From Actinomucor elegans (lineage: Eukaryota > Mucoromycota > Mucoromycetes > Mucorales > Mucoraceae): 64,000 nucleotides of DNA. The DNA lies in contig JAMSLZ010000001.1 of NCBI GenBank assembly GCA_026027325.1, positions 3,968,001 to 4,032,000 on the forward strand, in the 5' to 3' direction. Every line of letters starts with the position of its first letter. The stretch's first letter is position 1. The notes below the pieces were generated by a model. That model was given only the letters and a program-made list of their open reading frames with translations, did no database searches and was not told the origin of the DNA. A program made the translations under genes and the position numbers. Shown piece by piece: positions 1 through 11,693 of the stretch.

Positions 1-613
1 CTGGTGGTAAATTATATACATTTCATTTAACGATCTATAGACCTCTATATATCCCGATTTACTATAATTCTTGGTAAGAGTTTTACATTTGTTGGAACCT
101 TCAATAAAATGTAGGCCTGGGGATAAAAGGCTGATTAGCTACCTCTCGATTTACGGTCATGTTTATCTACGTTAAAACTCGCGTTTTTAAGATAGATGCT
201 AGTGCAAGTCCATAAACATGATACCATTATTATATTAGAACGAATTATAAAACAACTGTTGATTTGATAGATAATGCTGTTCTGTATAATTCAAGGAAAC
301 TGTTTCCGAAAATCATGACCAGAGTATAGTATAAACAAGCCCAGGAAACTGCACCTTCATTTAGTAAGTATGACCCAGTCTTCAATGACTCAAGTCGATT
401 ATAATTGTTTGCGCTGTTATATGAAAAAGTGTATATTATTCTTTTTTTTAATGTAGATTTGTATATGTATATATAAAAAATATATAAATTTGCGTGTTTT
501 TTTGGAGATGTTGCGAGAAGGAGCAAGAAGCAGTTGTAAGACACTTGAAAAATATATAGCGTGTCGTTTTTTAGAGTGCCCGAAGATTGAAAGTGTTGTG
601 AATAATTAAAAAT
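1..613. other. Intergenic left edge, no gene seen
   Basis: AT-rich sequence downstream of PAT1. The open frames here are short, begin with non-ATG codons and show no family resemblance. I see no coding feature. Confidence 0.6.
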
Positions 614-3466
614 TTACAGAGGAACGGAAACTTGAGAAGCATCAAGACCCAAAGCATGCAAAAACAAATTAACATTAGAGATACGGTGGCTAGCTTGTTC
701 AATAGGAAGTCGATTTCTCTTTGCAAGTACGATATTATCCATAACACGGTCCCTATTGATATTTATGAGTATATGCCAGTGCTACTTGTTATGAATGCTT
801 ACCTGACTTCAGTTACCAAAATATGCTGTTGATCCATAGAAGCACCTACAGCCATAGCAGCCAAGAATTGCCAAACGTACATGTCATCTACAGCAAGTGA
901 TAATTGCATCATAGGTGTATTTGGATTAAGAGGAACCAAATAATACAAAGATGGGAATATAGCTAGATAACGACCCTTGAGTGTATTAAACAAGTTACCA
1001 TACAATTCCTGCCAGCGACCCATTTCTTCAGGTGTAGGAGGTGGTAATCCTTGTAATGATCCACCGCCTTGCTTCAAGATTTCAGCACGCGACAAAAGCA
1101 TAGTCAAAAATGCCAGTCCAGGTTTGGTTTGCGCAACTGTGAAGATGTCATTCTTGTCCAACAATAAATGAAGCAATCCGTCTACGATACGTAAAGGCGC
1201 TTCAGCAATGAAAGCCAAGAGTGGAGGAGCAGTGGCATTCATAAACAATTCGACATCATCAAAAGTGACAAACATTTGCTTCTTGGCTTCATCGACGTTG
1301 GCCACAGTTGTACCAGGATAAATGACATGGCGGCATACTTGCAGTCTTGAAAAGTTACCAATAAAGACAGTCAATAAAGCCAAGTTTTGGTCATGGTTCA
1401 ATTGACGAACAATACGAGGTATAAGCTTTTTACCCTTGGCAATCGAAAGCAAAGAAACCAAAAAGGGTGATTCAGAATGTTCGGTAAGACGCAACGTCTT
1501 CCAAAGCTTTTCTACCTTGGCAGCGTACTTTTCATTAAAGGCCGCAACACGGTCCTTTTCATCTTCTTCCTGTTCATTACTGTGACGAGGCTGAGGAGGG
1601 CCTTGGCGACGCATTTGCTCCAATTCCAAGACAATCGTGTACATATCTTCAGTGATCTTAAGGACATGGCGTTTATCATGAGCTTCTGTCGTAGCATGAT
1701 CTGCACTGGGTGTAGCAGGTTCAGCATGACTGGAAGGAACTTGCAATACTTGGCGAGGGTTACGTACAGTCAAAGAAGTAATTTTGCCCAAAGCACCTTC
1801 CAAAGAAACTTGAGTTTGCTTAGGACGACGCTTAGCGTCATTAACAATGCGCTGTAATTGCTGTTGCATACGTTGCATCATGTTTTCTTCGCGACGGCCA
1901 CGACCACGACCACCTTCAGTATGAGGCACAACAGTAGACTGCAAAGGCAAACCAGCCCGTTGACGAAGAGAAGAATACACTTGATAATAGAAATCATCAG
2001 CATAAGGATCACCAGAAGCAAGCTGAGAAAGTTGAATACGGTTTACAACGTCCTTGTCGTGTTGAGTCATCAATCCATCATATTGCGACTATAGAAACTA
2101 ATCAGTAAAGAGTGTTACTCAAGTAACGTCAACCATACCTTGCGATATAACTCCCTACGCTTCAATTCTCGAGCCATGGAAAGCTGCTGTTCCTTTAGTT
2201 CTTGCTGTTGTTTCATAGCCAAGATTTGCATAGGATCAGGTTGAGCAAAACCAAAAGGTGGAATACCATGTTCTGCTTGAGGTTGTTGCGGCTGCTGTTG
2301 CTGCTGAGGTCGATTAGCAGCAAGAGTAGCTTCCAATTCAGCTAAACTGATTGTTTTACCATTGGTCATCATAGGAGATCCACTATTATTTTGACTGGCA
2401 CGATAACGATTAGCCGCTTGTTGACGTTGCATATCAGCTTCAATATCTTCCAAAGTGACAGGACGACGTTGCTGCTGTTGCTGTTGCTGATAACCAGCAG
2501 AAGTAGTAGGCGACATACCTCCAATAAAAGGTGGTTGTTGTTGCTGAATCTGTCGATTAGCAGAAGAAAATGGGGATAAACTACCTTGGCTGCCTGACAA
2601 GGATGAGAATCCAGTATTATCAGCTATAATAATGAGTTAAAAAAAATCTACGAGTTTATATTGAATAAATTACTTACCAGGTGAAAGTCCACTACCAAAG
2701 TTACCCCAAATAGACTTCGAAGGAGCCATAGGAGATGCCTATATTAAAGATATGAATCAGTCACCTTCTTTATATATAAATAATAGTATATTTACCTCTC
2801 CAAAGCTTCGTCCAATACCAGATGAAGTGTTTGCTTGACGAACAGGTGTAGCAGCCCAAGGGTTACGGAAACCGCCTACAGGCTCTATTAATATCTATCC
2901 TACTTCTCGACTAATAGTTTAAAAAAAAATACCTTGCTGATGCTGCTCTTCATGCTGTTTACGCTTTACGAAAAACGCTTCTTCTTCAGAAATACCAGCT
3001 GAAAAGCGTTGAGTATTTCCAGAGAAATCAAAATCTTGACCTATATACAGCTGTATGACTAATAAATCCTCCTATACACCTTTAGAAACTTACCAACTGG
3101 CGCGTCGCCAAAGGTCATATTGTTATTATCATCGCCTTCTTCAACAAGTTGATCACCAAGCCCGTCATCCTCTTCTTGTTCGTCCGAAACACCAAGTTCA
3201 TGACGCAAAGTAGCAAAATCGTACACGTCAGCATCGACGTGGTCGTAGGTCTGCAGCTGTTCTGCTCCTCTATTATTGTTTTTGCCTTGGTCAGTCAATG
3301 CACGCATTTCATCTTCACTCAAAGGCGGGAGATTGGTATTAAAACTATTACATGGCAATGGTTAGTATACTACGACAATTCCTCGAGCGAAACAGCCATT
3401 GCAAAGCTTGTTTTCGTTATAATGGTATGTTATTTTGACATTTTACCCAAAAAAAGAGTCGCCCAT
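614..3466 (-). CDS. PAT1: Pat1, mRNA decapping activator and P-body protein
   Basis: Pat1 links deadenylated mRNA and the Lsm1-7 ring to Dcp1/Dcp2 decapping in cytoplasmic P-bodies. I rebuilt eight exons (3447-3466, 3094-3344, 2933-3040, 2796-2884, 2678-2738, 2139-2623, 803-2088, 614-752). They sum to 813 codons, giving 812 aa. The N-terminus MGDSFFGFNTNLPPL matches the FFGF-type start of fungal Pat1. It is followed by an acidic stretch, a Pro/Gln-rich middle with runs of Gln (about residues 180-330), then the conserved block beginning MTQHDKDVVNRIQLSQL near residue 345 and the long helical C-terminal domain. The last exon (NVNLFLHALGLDA) matches the usual Pat1 end. The first coding exon is only 20 nt. 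The start is the only ATG that joins in frame to FNTNLPP. Confidence 0.93.
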
Positions 3467-5177
3467 GGGATTAAACTATATTACTGAATATACTGTTTTG
3501 TTCTTGTTGTAGTTTAGTGGTTTATAGAAGAAAAAAGTGAGGGAAAAAGATTTTTCTTGAGGTAAACTCGACTGACTGGACGCGAATTTTTCGATTTTTG
3601 ATTTCCCTCTTTTCGCCAGGATATATCACTTGTTGTGTATCTTTTGTGCCAGCCAACTTGTTAACGATGTGTGTATAAACATAGGTTACAGTTGAGCTTT
3701 GGTTTATCGGAAAGAAAGATATTCAACTCGAGAATTTCAGCAACATGCGATGCGCTTCAGCTAGCGGTTCAATATATCTAGTAAGATTGCTATTCTATCT
3801 TTGCAGGGCGGAGGTTTATATCACAGGAGACCGATGAATGCAAGTATAATACAAAAAAGCAGCCGAGAAACTTATCAGGGCCTTTCAAATGCTGGTTGAT
3901 AAGTTACTGTACCTGAGAATGAAGATGGCATAATAATCGTGCCTGGAACCATGGACTGTCTAGTTACTATTAAGAAGGTTCGATGGAACTTATCAGGCTT
4001 AGCTTTTATTTTATCGCAACCTTAATAAACTATTTGATTACTGTATTTAAGTGCCCCTACTGTTAATTTCAGTCTATGTTAACTAAAGTGATCTGTGCCC
4101 ATGTGTTGAGCTTATATCCTTGGGCCCTATAAACAATTCACCTAAACTGCATCCTACCTTCCGACTCTGAGTTTCTTACAGACATAGGCCTAGTCAAGCA
4201 TTAGTATAACAGTGAGTTCTAAATGTTCCTTTTTTGCATTAAGCTACTACAATCGGCTTTCGATTTTATAATATTCTCGACCTAGTGACGCTATTTCTAC
4301 AGCTTCCAGCAAAGCGTCACTATTCTTAATAATAAAAGAAGTCAGTAGCAAAGCATTTTTACCATATCACTAAATCAAAGATAGTTCTGATATTTAATTA
4401 AGTGATAGATAATTGTTTCATAAAGTCGTGAATTAACAAAACAAAAACAAAAAGAAAGTGTATAAGGCATTGGATATAACAAACACATTCAGGTGAAACT
4501 ACGGCCTTATTAGGTGTTGCAGCTCATTCTGAGCTTAGCTATTGATTAAATGCGGTATTTGACTAGGATCTATCGATTACTTAATCAAGTTTAAATCGAA
4601 GTTTTGATTTCACCGTAACTGTAAATATAGGAATAGTTGTCGAATGGTTTTCAAGATACTGGCATATCTACCTTTTACCCTGCATCTGCAGTTGGAGTAC
4701 GAGATCTTCCTATTGCAATTGCTGAAAAATGAATGTACTTCCGTGCGGTATTTTGAAGAAAAGTTAGTTTTCTGTAATCTATCTAAGATAAACAGGTGGG
4801 GCTCACACATGGAGTTATCATCCTTATATATCATAGGTTCAAAACTGAAGAATTAAATTCTGATTTTTGAGCCAGAAATAGTCTATAGATGTTATGGTAT
4901 GCGTACATTTTTATGTAGAGAAACATCCGAACTAGACCGTAAGTCCTATTATCCATAACATCATCGAGAATCTATTTAATAATACATTGTATGATGGCTC
5001 CTACCTTATAGTTCCACAATGTAAATGCTAGTGGATATACTGATACTAACTCAATCTCTTTCTTACCTTATTGTCTTCGTATAAAGTGGCTCAATTGCGC
5101 TTTTTATCAAAATCACATAGACAAGCTAATCTAGAAGTGGTAATAAATATAGCAGATGGCTAAGAGATATTCATCTT
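3467..5177. other. Intergenic, PAT1 upstream region and repeat copies
   Basis: The first few hundred bases should hold the PAT1 promoter. There is no clear TATA box. From about 4500 the DNA carries degenerate copies of the dispersed repeat described in the findings (core at 4548-4577, a weaker one near 4743). No protein-coding gene is recognised. Confidence 0.55.
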
Positions 5178-5224
5178 TCAGAAAAACTGTACGTCATTTA
5201 CTTTAGCGTTAATTTCAACGAGGC

Positions 5225-5255
<31 letters not shown>

Positions 5256-5516
5256 AAAGAAAAACAGTAATAAACATACCTGCAACGAGATATACGCTTT
5301 GGATAATAATGAGTTCGATATAATAACTTGAGTAGAGAACAACGCGTCCAAGCTATGTCTCGAACTAAAACCACTGCATGGTTTCACAGCTTGATCGTTC
5401 TTGACGACAATGATCGATTTATGTTGTGATGGATTTAAAACCTTATCACTACTTTTACTTGTGAAGGTGACTGTAAGTAATAAAAAGGGATAAACGATAG
5501 CTGTGATCGTTTTCAT
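5178..5516 (-). CDS. Possible small secreted protein, unrecognised
   Basis: An ATG at 5516 opens a 112-codon frame that starts with a plausible signal peptide (MKTITAIVYPFLLLTVTFTS), followed by a Ser/Lys-rich segment with one Cys. A good donor (gtatgt) follows the Gln codon ending at 5279, and an acceptor (acag) lies at about 5189-5192. Splicing there would leave only two more codons before the stop. The putative intron is a multiple of three, so the unspliced frame is also open and runs through a TA microsatellite. I do not recognise a family, and this may be a chance ORF. The signal-like start and splice sites are the only support. Confidence 0.35.
5226..5251. repeat. (TA)n microsatellite
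   Basis: About 13 uninterrupted TA units. It lies inside the likely intron of the small ORF on the minus strand. Confidence 0.9.
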
Positions 5517-7382
5517 TGTAGTCTTTGGATAGTGGTAATGTTATTTTGAATGCTGTGACCTTTAAATGAAGTGGTGCTTACAAATCTCTTTTTATCTTTT
5601 ACTAACTGCAAGTCAATGTAAAAGACTTATTTGAAATTATATTATTGTTGCTACCACAACTTAAAAACCTTTATTAAAGATGTTTTAATGTCGTGTTTCA
5701 TCTAATATCTCTTTCAAACTGCCTCCTATTTTTTTAAGGATGAGTGTAAATCATTGGAATTATTTGATATTCATTTGAAAGCAATCCTTATGACAGTATC
5801 TATAGAAGCAGTGAATAAGAATAAAGTATATTATTTAAAAATGTTAAAGAGAATACAATAATGAATAATAATGTTCTTTTATCCGTTAAACACCGAGAAA
5901 ATACATTAATTGAAACTGTGACTGATCAATCCAAGCGACATAACTTCTGACTGAAGAGGCAAGAGCATCTGCTTAATAAAATACTCGTTGCATCCGTCGA
6001 TGCGTGGCTAGTGAATCAGCCGATAAAAAGACTAATAGTATGGGCTGTTAGGTACATATTTGTATGTAATTCTCTTTCTTGGCTAGGTTCGAGTATCTGT
6101 ATTTCCTGTTTCTTTCATATGCATTCTTGTATAAAAAACAAGCGCTTGATTCATACCAATCAGATATATTGTTAAATTGCCAATTGAATTGGAAATAGAC
6201 ATCAGTATTTGAGGATAGATCGCATTTCACGTCTATCAGCTTTTATTTAGTTACAGTTCAGTATAAATACGTAATATCAATTAGATCACATTGATTTATA
6301 ATGTACCGTAGTCTTTAACAGAAGCTGCATCCTTCTTGTACTAGAGCTTTGTTGATATGGATAAACAAATTTTGGGTATCATCCTTTTTTCAAATAGCCA
6401 TTGCAGTTGTAACCCATTGGTGTATTAAGACAGGTGATATGAGACGAAGAAGTGTCTGTTAATGATCATTATACACATGCTGTAAAACACATGCTCAACG
6501 CCATGTATGATATAACATATGACATGACTTGAATATTTCTCTGACTTGAAGTTACCATCCTACTACAGCCATAAATATAGAAACAATGGGTTCAGATTTA
6601 CCATCTTGGTACGTAGTTTTTAAAATACTGGCTGTGTATATTTTTACGTCCGTAGTTGTAGTTGGGGATTCATACTTTTGTTGTAGAGTTTCAGAGAGTC
6701 TATGTTAAAGAGTAAGATACTATTTAAGCACTCGTGGTTTCTTGGATCCTCAAATGTCCAGGTTTCAATTGCGCACTAATCTCATTTATACAAGTCACAT
6801 CAAGATCGAACGTAAATATGAGTGTCAATCAACAGACCATAATCGTAAACAACTAGCTACCTCGAAAATCTCGGATAGTTCAAGTTAGAAGTAATATGGA
6901 ACTATTCTGCTATGTAAGCTATAGATATTTCAATATTTGAACAAATGGCTGAAGTTGTGTAAGAGAATTACAGCAGAAATACTACACAATTACAGCACCT
7001 CTTACACTATTACTGTGTTGCCTTAATTTACAATTAGGCGGGAAAAAGTTGACCAGATAGCATATTCTGAACCGGAAGTACCAATTAGATATGTCGTTTG
7101 ACTGGGATCTACAAAAATATATATTGATCAAAGTGCTCGCTATGCATGAACCAATACATGTAATCTATTGTAAAAGGAATAAATATACTATATACGATAG
7201 ATTATTCACAGCATGTAATTGGAATTTCAGTAAAGCAATCAATCCGTTTTAAAAAGAGAAACGACGGACAATATCATTTAAACAATACATTTTACGTGGC
7301 TTTATTACAATAGCGAAAATGTGTGGTTTTTTTAAAGTTATGAGGGAGGCTATTAAATTGAAACTACAATATGTAAAGAGAG
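5517..7382. other. Intergenic, repeat relics only
   Basis: No gene is recognised. A copy of the dispersed repeat core lies at 7084-7110, preceded about 20 bp upstream by its companion block (ATATTCTGAACC). A weak reverse copy may lie near 6777-6815. Confidence 0.55.
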
Positions 7383-8881
7383 CTACTGGTTTTTAGTCAC
7401 CTTGATTACGATTTTACCCATAGATTTGATACTTTCGAGATACTTGTGAGTATCGATAATGTCTTCCCAGTTGAATGCTTTGTCTACAAAGACCTTTAAT
7501 GTACCATCATGCTTGGAAAAATGATCGACAACAGCGTATTGATAGACGGCATCGCGTAATCTTGCTTGATATTCCAAAGAACGAGCGCAGAGGTTGGAGC
7601 CTTCAATCTATTGAAGTTCATTAGTCTTCGTATTACTAAATCATTGGCTCAAAGAGGAAGGTCCTACTCTTAATCTCTTGCGAAGCAAAGGAGCAAGATC
7701 AAACTTTTCAATGATAGTACCTGCGTTAAATCAATTAGTACAAGACAAGTAGTCAAGCGCGCTTATTACTTACCACTCATAAAGGCCAAAATGACCATAT
7801 GACCATCGACACCGAGAACTTGGATGTTTTGGTCCCAATAGTTCTTTCCAATAAAGTCTATCAAGACGTTTACACCCTTCTTGTTTGTTTCTTGCAAAAT
7901 CTACCTTTGTGGTTAGTAAAAAAAAAAAAAGGCTGACGGTTCTACATAGACTTACGACATCAGATCAGTTTTCGGTCTTGTAGTTGATGGCCTTGGTAGC
8001 TCCAATACTTTCACAAAATTTGATCTTATTATCCGAACTAACAGTAATAAAGATACGATTACTAGAAAGATATATCGAAATTAATTATATGAGTATCTTG
8101 ATTTACAAGTCCAAGAAATGCATTCTTACGCTCCAGCTTCCTTGGCCAATTGGATAGCAGCAATACCAACGCCAGAAGCACCGGCATGAATAAGAACGTC
8201 CTGTACCTTCTTCATCTCACCGACAAAGAAAAAAGCTTGATAAGCAGTAAATCAAGCTTCAGGAATGGCAGCAGCTTCTTCGAAAGACAAAGCATCTGGC
8301 TTATGCATAGTAAGAGCCTCTTCCAATACAGCATACCGGGACAAGTCATTCTTTAGAAAAATCAGTTGAGACACAAGGTGTCTTTCTTACCTCGGCATAC
8401 GCTCTTCCGAGCATAAGGCCAAATACAGCATCTCCCACCTTGAACTATTTTGCTAAATCAAACATATAAAACTGCGTATCATTTATCAAGCGATTGATTT
8501 ATATATTTGTAACTTACCGCTCTCTCCTACACTCTCGACGACGCTAGATACTTCAACGCCAAGAATTGGGTTTCAGTCTGCGGCAAATGGATATTTACCT
8601 TCTCTTTGCAAGGTACCCATACGGTTAAGGGCAAAGCACTTGATCTGTCAAATTTGATCAGTGATCCATGCATATTTTTCTTTTTGTGTGAGTGGATGCT
8701 TTTTACTTTAACCAAAATTTTGGTATCTTTAGGTGTAGATGTTTGGAACTCTCCAAGAGAAAGTTGAGACGCGCCACCTTTGCAAAAAAAAAAAAAAATG
8801 TATTAGACAAGTGGATGTTATGGAATAAAGGATCCCAAAAAAATAAATAATACCATATACTTTAACGAGGACAACCCGCAT
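7383..8881 (-). pseudogene. NADPH:quinone oxidoreductase (PIG3/TP53I3-like) broken by four stops
   Basis: A zinc-free medium-chain dehydrogenase/reductase of the quinone oxidoreductase type. Nine exons can be joined in phase (8854-8881, 8707-8777, 8518-8644, 8391-8452, 8130-8350, 7956-8061, 7774-7900, 7668-7720, 7383-7607), about 340 codons, the family length. Family landmarks include ALNRMGTLQREGKYP, NPILGVEVSS, FKVGDAVFGL, HAGASGVGIAAIQLAKEAGA (nucleotide-binding loop), INYKTEN, NVLIDFIGKNYWDQN and HKYLESIKSMGKIVI. Four in-frame stops interrupt it: TGA after KYPFAAD, TAG before FKVGD, TGA in AIPEA-stop-FTAY where relatives have Trp, and TGA after INYKTEN. All are one G-to-A step from TGG. 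Splice sites and frame are otherwise intact, so decay is recent, or the locus is read through or mis-sequenced. The standard code is used elsewhere here (BUD6 ends in TGA). Confidence 0.85.
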
Positions 8882-10257
8882 TTTTTTTTATACGTATGTA
8901 TATATTATGAAAAAAGTGGAATGAGGGCCTATTTTCCTTCGCAGCATCGCCTTTATGTATGTGAGATGTATTATTAGCTGATCTGAGCCTGAAGTAATAA
9001 GTAACAATTGCTTAGATTTGAAGGCTACATGTCAAATATGTGTTTGGTCTAAATATGGTATTTTTCGTGTCTTGTTACACGGAAGTAAATCTGATATTAT
9101 ACACATTGAAATATGGTAGTTTTTGCGTCCTGTAGCACGAGAATAAAGTTCTTTGACGAAAAGGTTTTGATTTATCTTTATATATATATTGATAGAGTAT
9201 ACACAAGTTGTGGAATATTTTAATCCTTGGCTTGATTTGAGATTTTTTATGTTTTAAAGAGAAGTTATTCGATCAATGAGACTGTAGAGCAATAGAGCCA
9301 ATAAATTTATGGGTGATGAATATCTATAAGATGGAAAAATACGAGATTGAACTTACAACTGAGGCTAAATATCCTATCAAGATCAGGGCAGCTATGATTA
9401 TGCTCTATATCAATATATAGTGTTTTAGTTGCAACATCTTTATTCTGAACTATATTGATCAGGCTTTTGATACGCTTGACAGAAAGTGCTTTTTGGTTTT
9501 ATTGATTTGCAGGGATTGGGCAAATAGTTCAGCTTCATCATCGACATTACTTAAGTTATTTAATTACACAGAGCTAATAAAAAGCGAGATAGTTTCATAA
9601 TACATTATGACATACATTTATTTTGTCTTTTGATGGTATTAGAAGAAATGAGTGAGGTATGGTTTTCACTGCAACCTTATTTATTAGAGTTCCAAGTACG
9701 CATTCATACCCTCATATAAAGGCTAGTTCCACCAAGTTTATTATATTTAAACTTGACATCGGTATCAGGCAAATTGAGTCATCAACTTCTACCAAATGCT
9801 TACAAAGCTATAACAGCACTTTTACTTGCCTTTTTCAATCGTACTATACTTCTTGTCATTGGTATTCATCAAATAGTCTGTTTTTTATCCTTTGGGTTAT
9901 TTGATGCACATAGCGACACTTAGATAAACGGAAAAAAAAACTCGTGTATAAAAATCTACTACTTCTTTTGCCATTCACGGATTAGTGTTGGATATGAATG
10001 AGAGTACACGCCCCACAACACAATGAGCAATATGATTCAGTATGAATATGTAATAAAGACGTTATAGGTGCACTATAGAGCTGAAAAGACACATTATAAT
10101 CATCATGTAGTAATAGTAAAGTGTCAGTACGTAGCCGAGTTATTATGCAAGAATACTAGTTTTCCATCTATCTTAAAGGCCAACTCTAGTATTTAAACTA
10201 TTGAATAGCCGCTATTTGTAGAATAATGCATGTTAGAAAACGGTTTATTGAGAGAAT
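8882..10257. other. Intergenic, nothing recognised
   Basis: AT-rich DNA between the quinone oxidoreductase start and the GDSL hydrolase stop. An 81-codon plus-strand frame at 9659-9904 has no recognisable motif and no splice support. I see no gene. Confidence 0.55.
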
Positions 10258-11693
10258 TTAGTATTTCTTGAGGTATCTTTGGATATCATTTGCCATGAGT
10301 TCGTGAACGCGGAAAGTTGGATGTAGATCATTAAGCCAAAAGTATCTATTATACAGAAAACTGTTAGAGAACCAATACAATTAATATTTTATGTAGTATT
10401 TACTCTCCAATAGGCTTACAGCTTCTTTCAAGCGGATGTGACCTATATGTAAGAATAAGTAAATGTGACAGTAAACTACACAGTTGGTTTTACCAATCAG
10501 GACAGTAACTCAATACATCTGTCATATCAAATTCTTTAGCATGATCAAGTAAATGATCAAAGAAACTCCAAGCATCATACTCTATAAAAGTAGCTGAAGA
10601 GTGATTTCGTTTCAACCGCTTGACCATATTGTGAAGCTTTCGATTGTAATCTGTACGGCATGTTAATACAAAAACAACGATAGTGTCGTGAAATGCAACT
10701 GACCTGAAACACGGGTCTTGATCAAATCTTTGTGTGCAGTAGAATGCCACATTGGCGCACGCTCAAGAGGTGGTACGTTGATCAGCATAAATTGATTTTC
10801 TCCTCTTTCAATCAGTATATCCTGATTTACATTAGTTTACAATAGTATGTTTTATAACATACTTACTATTAGCACTTGGTATCGTTGCATAATATTCGAG
10901 TCAAGCGTATCAGTGTTTTCCCAATCGTACGTTAAATCAATATCATTAATACCCACCCATAATGTGGTTAATGTTGATTTTGCAGTGCGTTCCTTGTCTT
11001 TATAGGTTGATTTCAGAATGGCAGAGATCTTTTCTGTTGGTGATACAAAGATTTTGGGGTAAAGTTCTCGTACCTGGGTGCTCACATCAATTACGCTTTT
11101 GGAATAGGAGAAGTATTAGATACATGAACAAGTTTTTATTTTTACTTGGGTTTGCTTACGTTGGTGCCTGAAAAAGAAGGTTAATCAATGAAACAAATTA
11201 TCATCAGTAAATATATACTTACTTGATTCACTATACTATTGTTTACTGGCGCAGAATTATAAGCAAAATCAAAGCTTAACCAACCCGTAGAATCAGTTAG
11301 ATATATAACCCAGTTAGGACCACCTGCTGAAGTACAATTTCTACAAAGATAGCTCAGAGATTCCATATCCAAATAACGAGTAGTGTATGAATCACCAAAC
11401 GATATAATGGTGTTTATATCATTGTAGGAAAATGATGCTGCTTTGAGAGCGTCTGCCAAAATACTTAGTACGAATAGAATAACAAGAATGATTGAAATGA
11501 AAAAAAGGCGCATTTTGTGGGTTTTCACCCAAGAGCGATCTCCTGCTGGCCCTTTTATTCTTGGGGGCTGTTGCTCCTCATAATGCAACCTATCGTCATT
11601 GCTACTATGATAACGGGGTTGGTTAATCAAGTGGTGTTCATTATTGGCTAAAAGAGGTGCATCCTCTGCTGCAGTATTAGATGACTGTATCAT
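10258..11693 (-). CDS. Membrane-anchored SGNH/GDSL hydrolase (CE16-like esterase)
   Basis: Predicted lipase/acetyl-esterase of the SGNH fold. Seven exons (11223-11693, 11160-11167, 10867-11095, 10704-10821, 10494-10650, 10404-10442, 10258-10345) sum to 370 codons, giving 369 aa. The second exon is only 8 nt. The N-terminal 60 residues are cytoplasm-like (acidic PLLANNE patch), followed by one membrane segment at about 61-80, so it should be a type II membrane protein rather than secreted. Block I is FGDSYT (nucleophile Ser about 102), block III is GIND, and block V is DLHPT with the Asp/His pair near the C-terminus. All catalytic motifs are present. ATG 11693 was chosen because the upstream extension (to 11819) lacks conserved features. 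The substrate is unknown. Confidence 0.85.

Noticed and set aside
7383..8881. TGA read as Trp or selenocysteine in the quinone oxidoreductase
   Set aside because: TGA ends BUD6 normally in this window, and one of the four stops is TAG. Family relatives have Trp or other non-Cys residues at these sites, and I saw no basis for a selenocysteine element.
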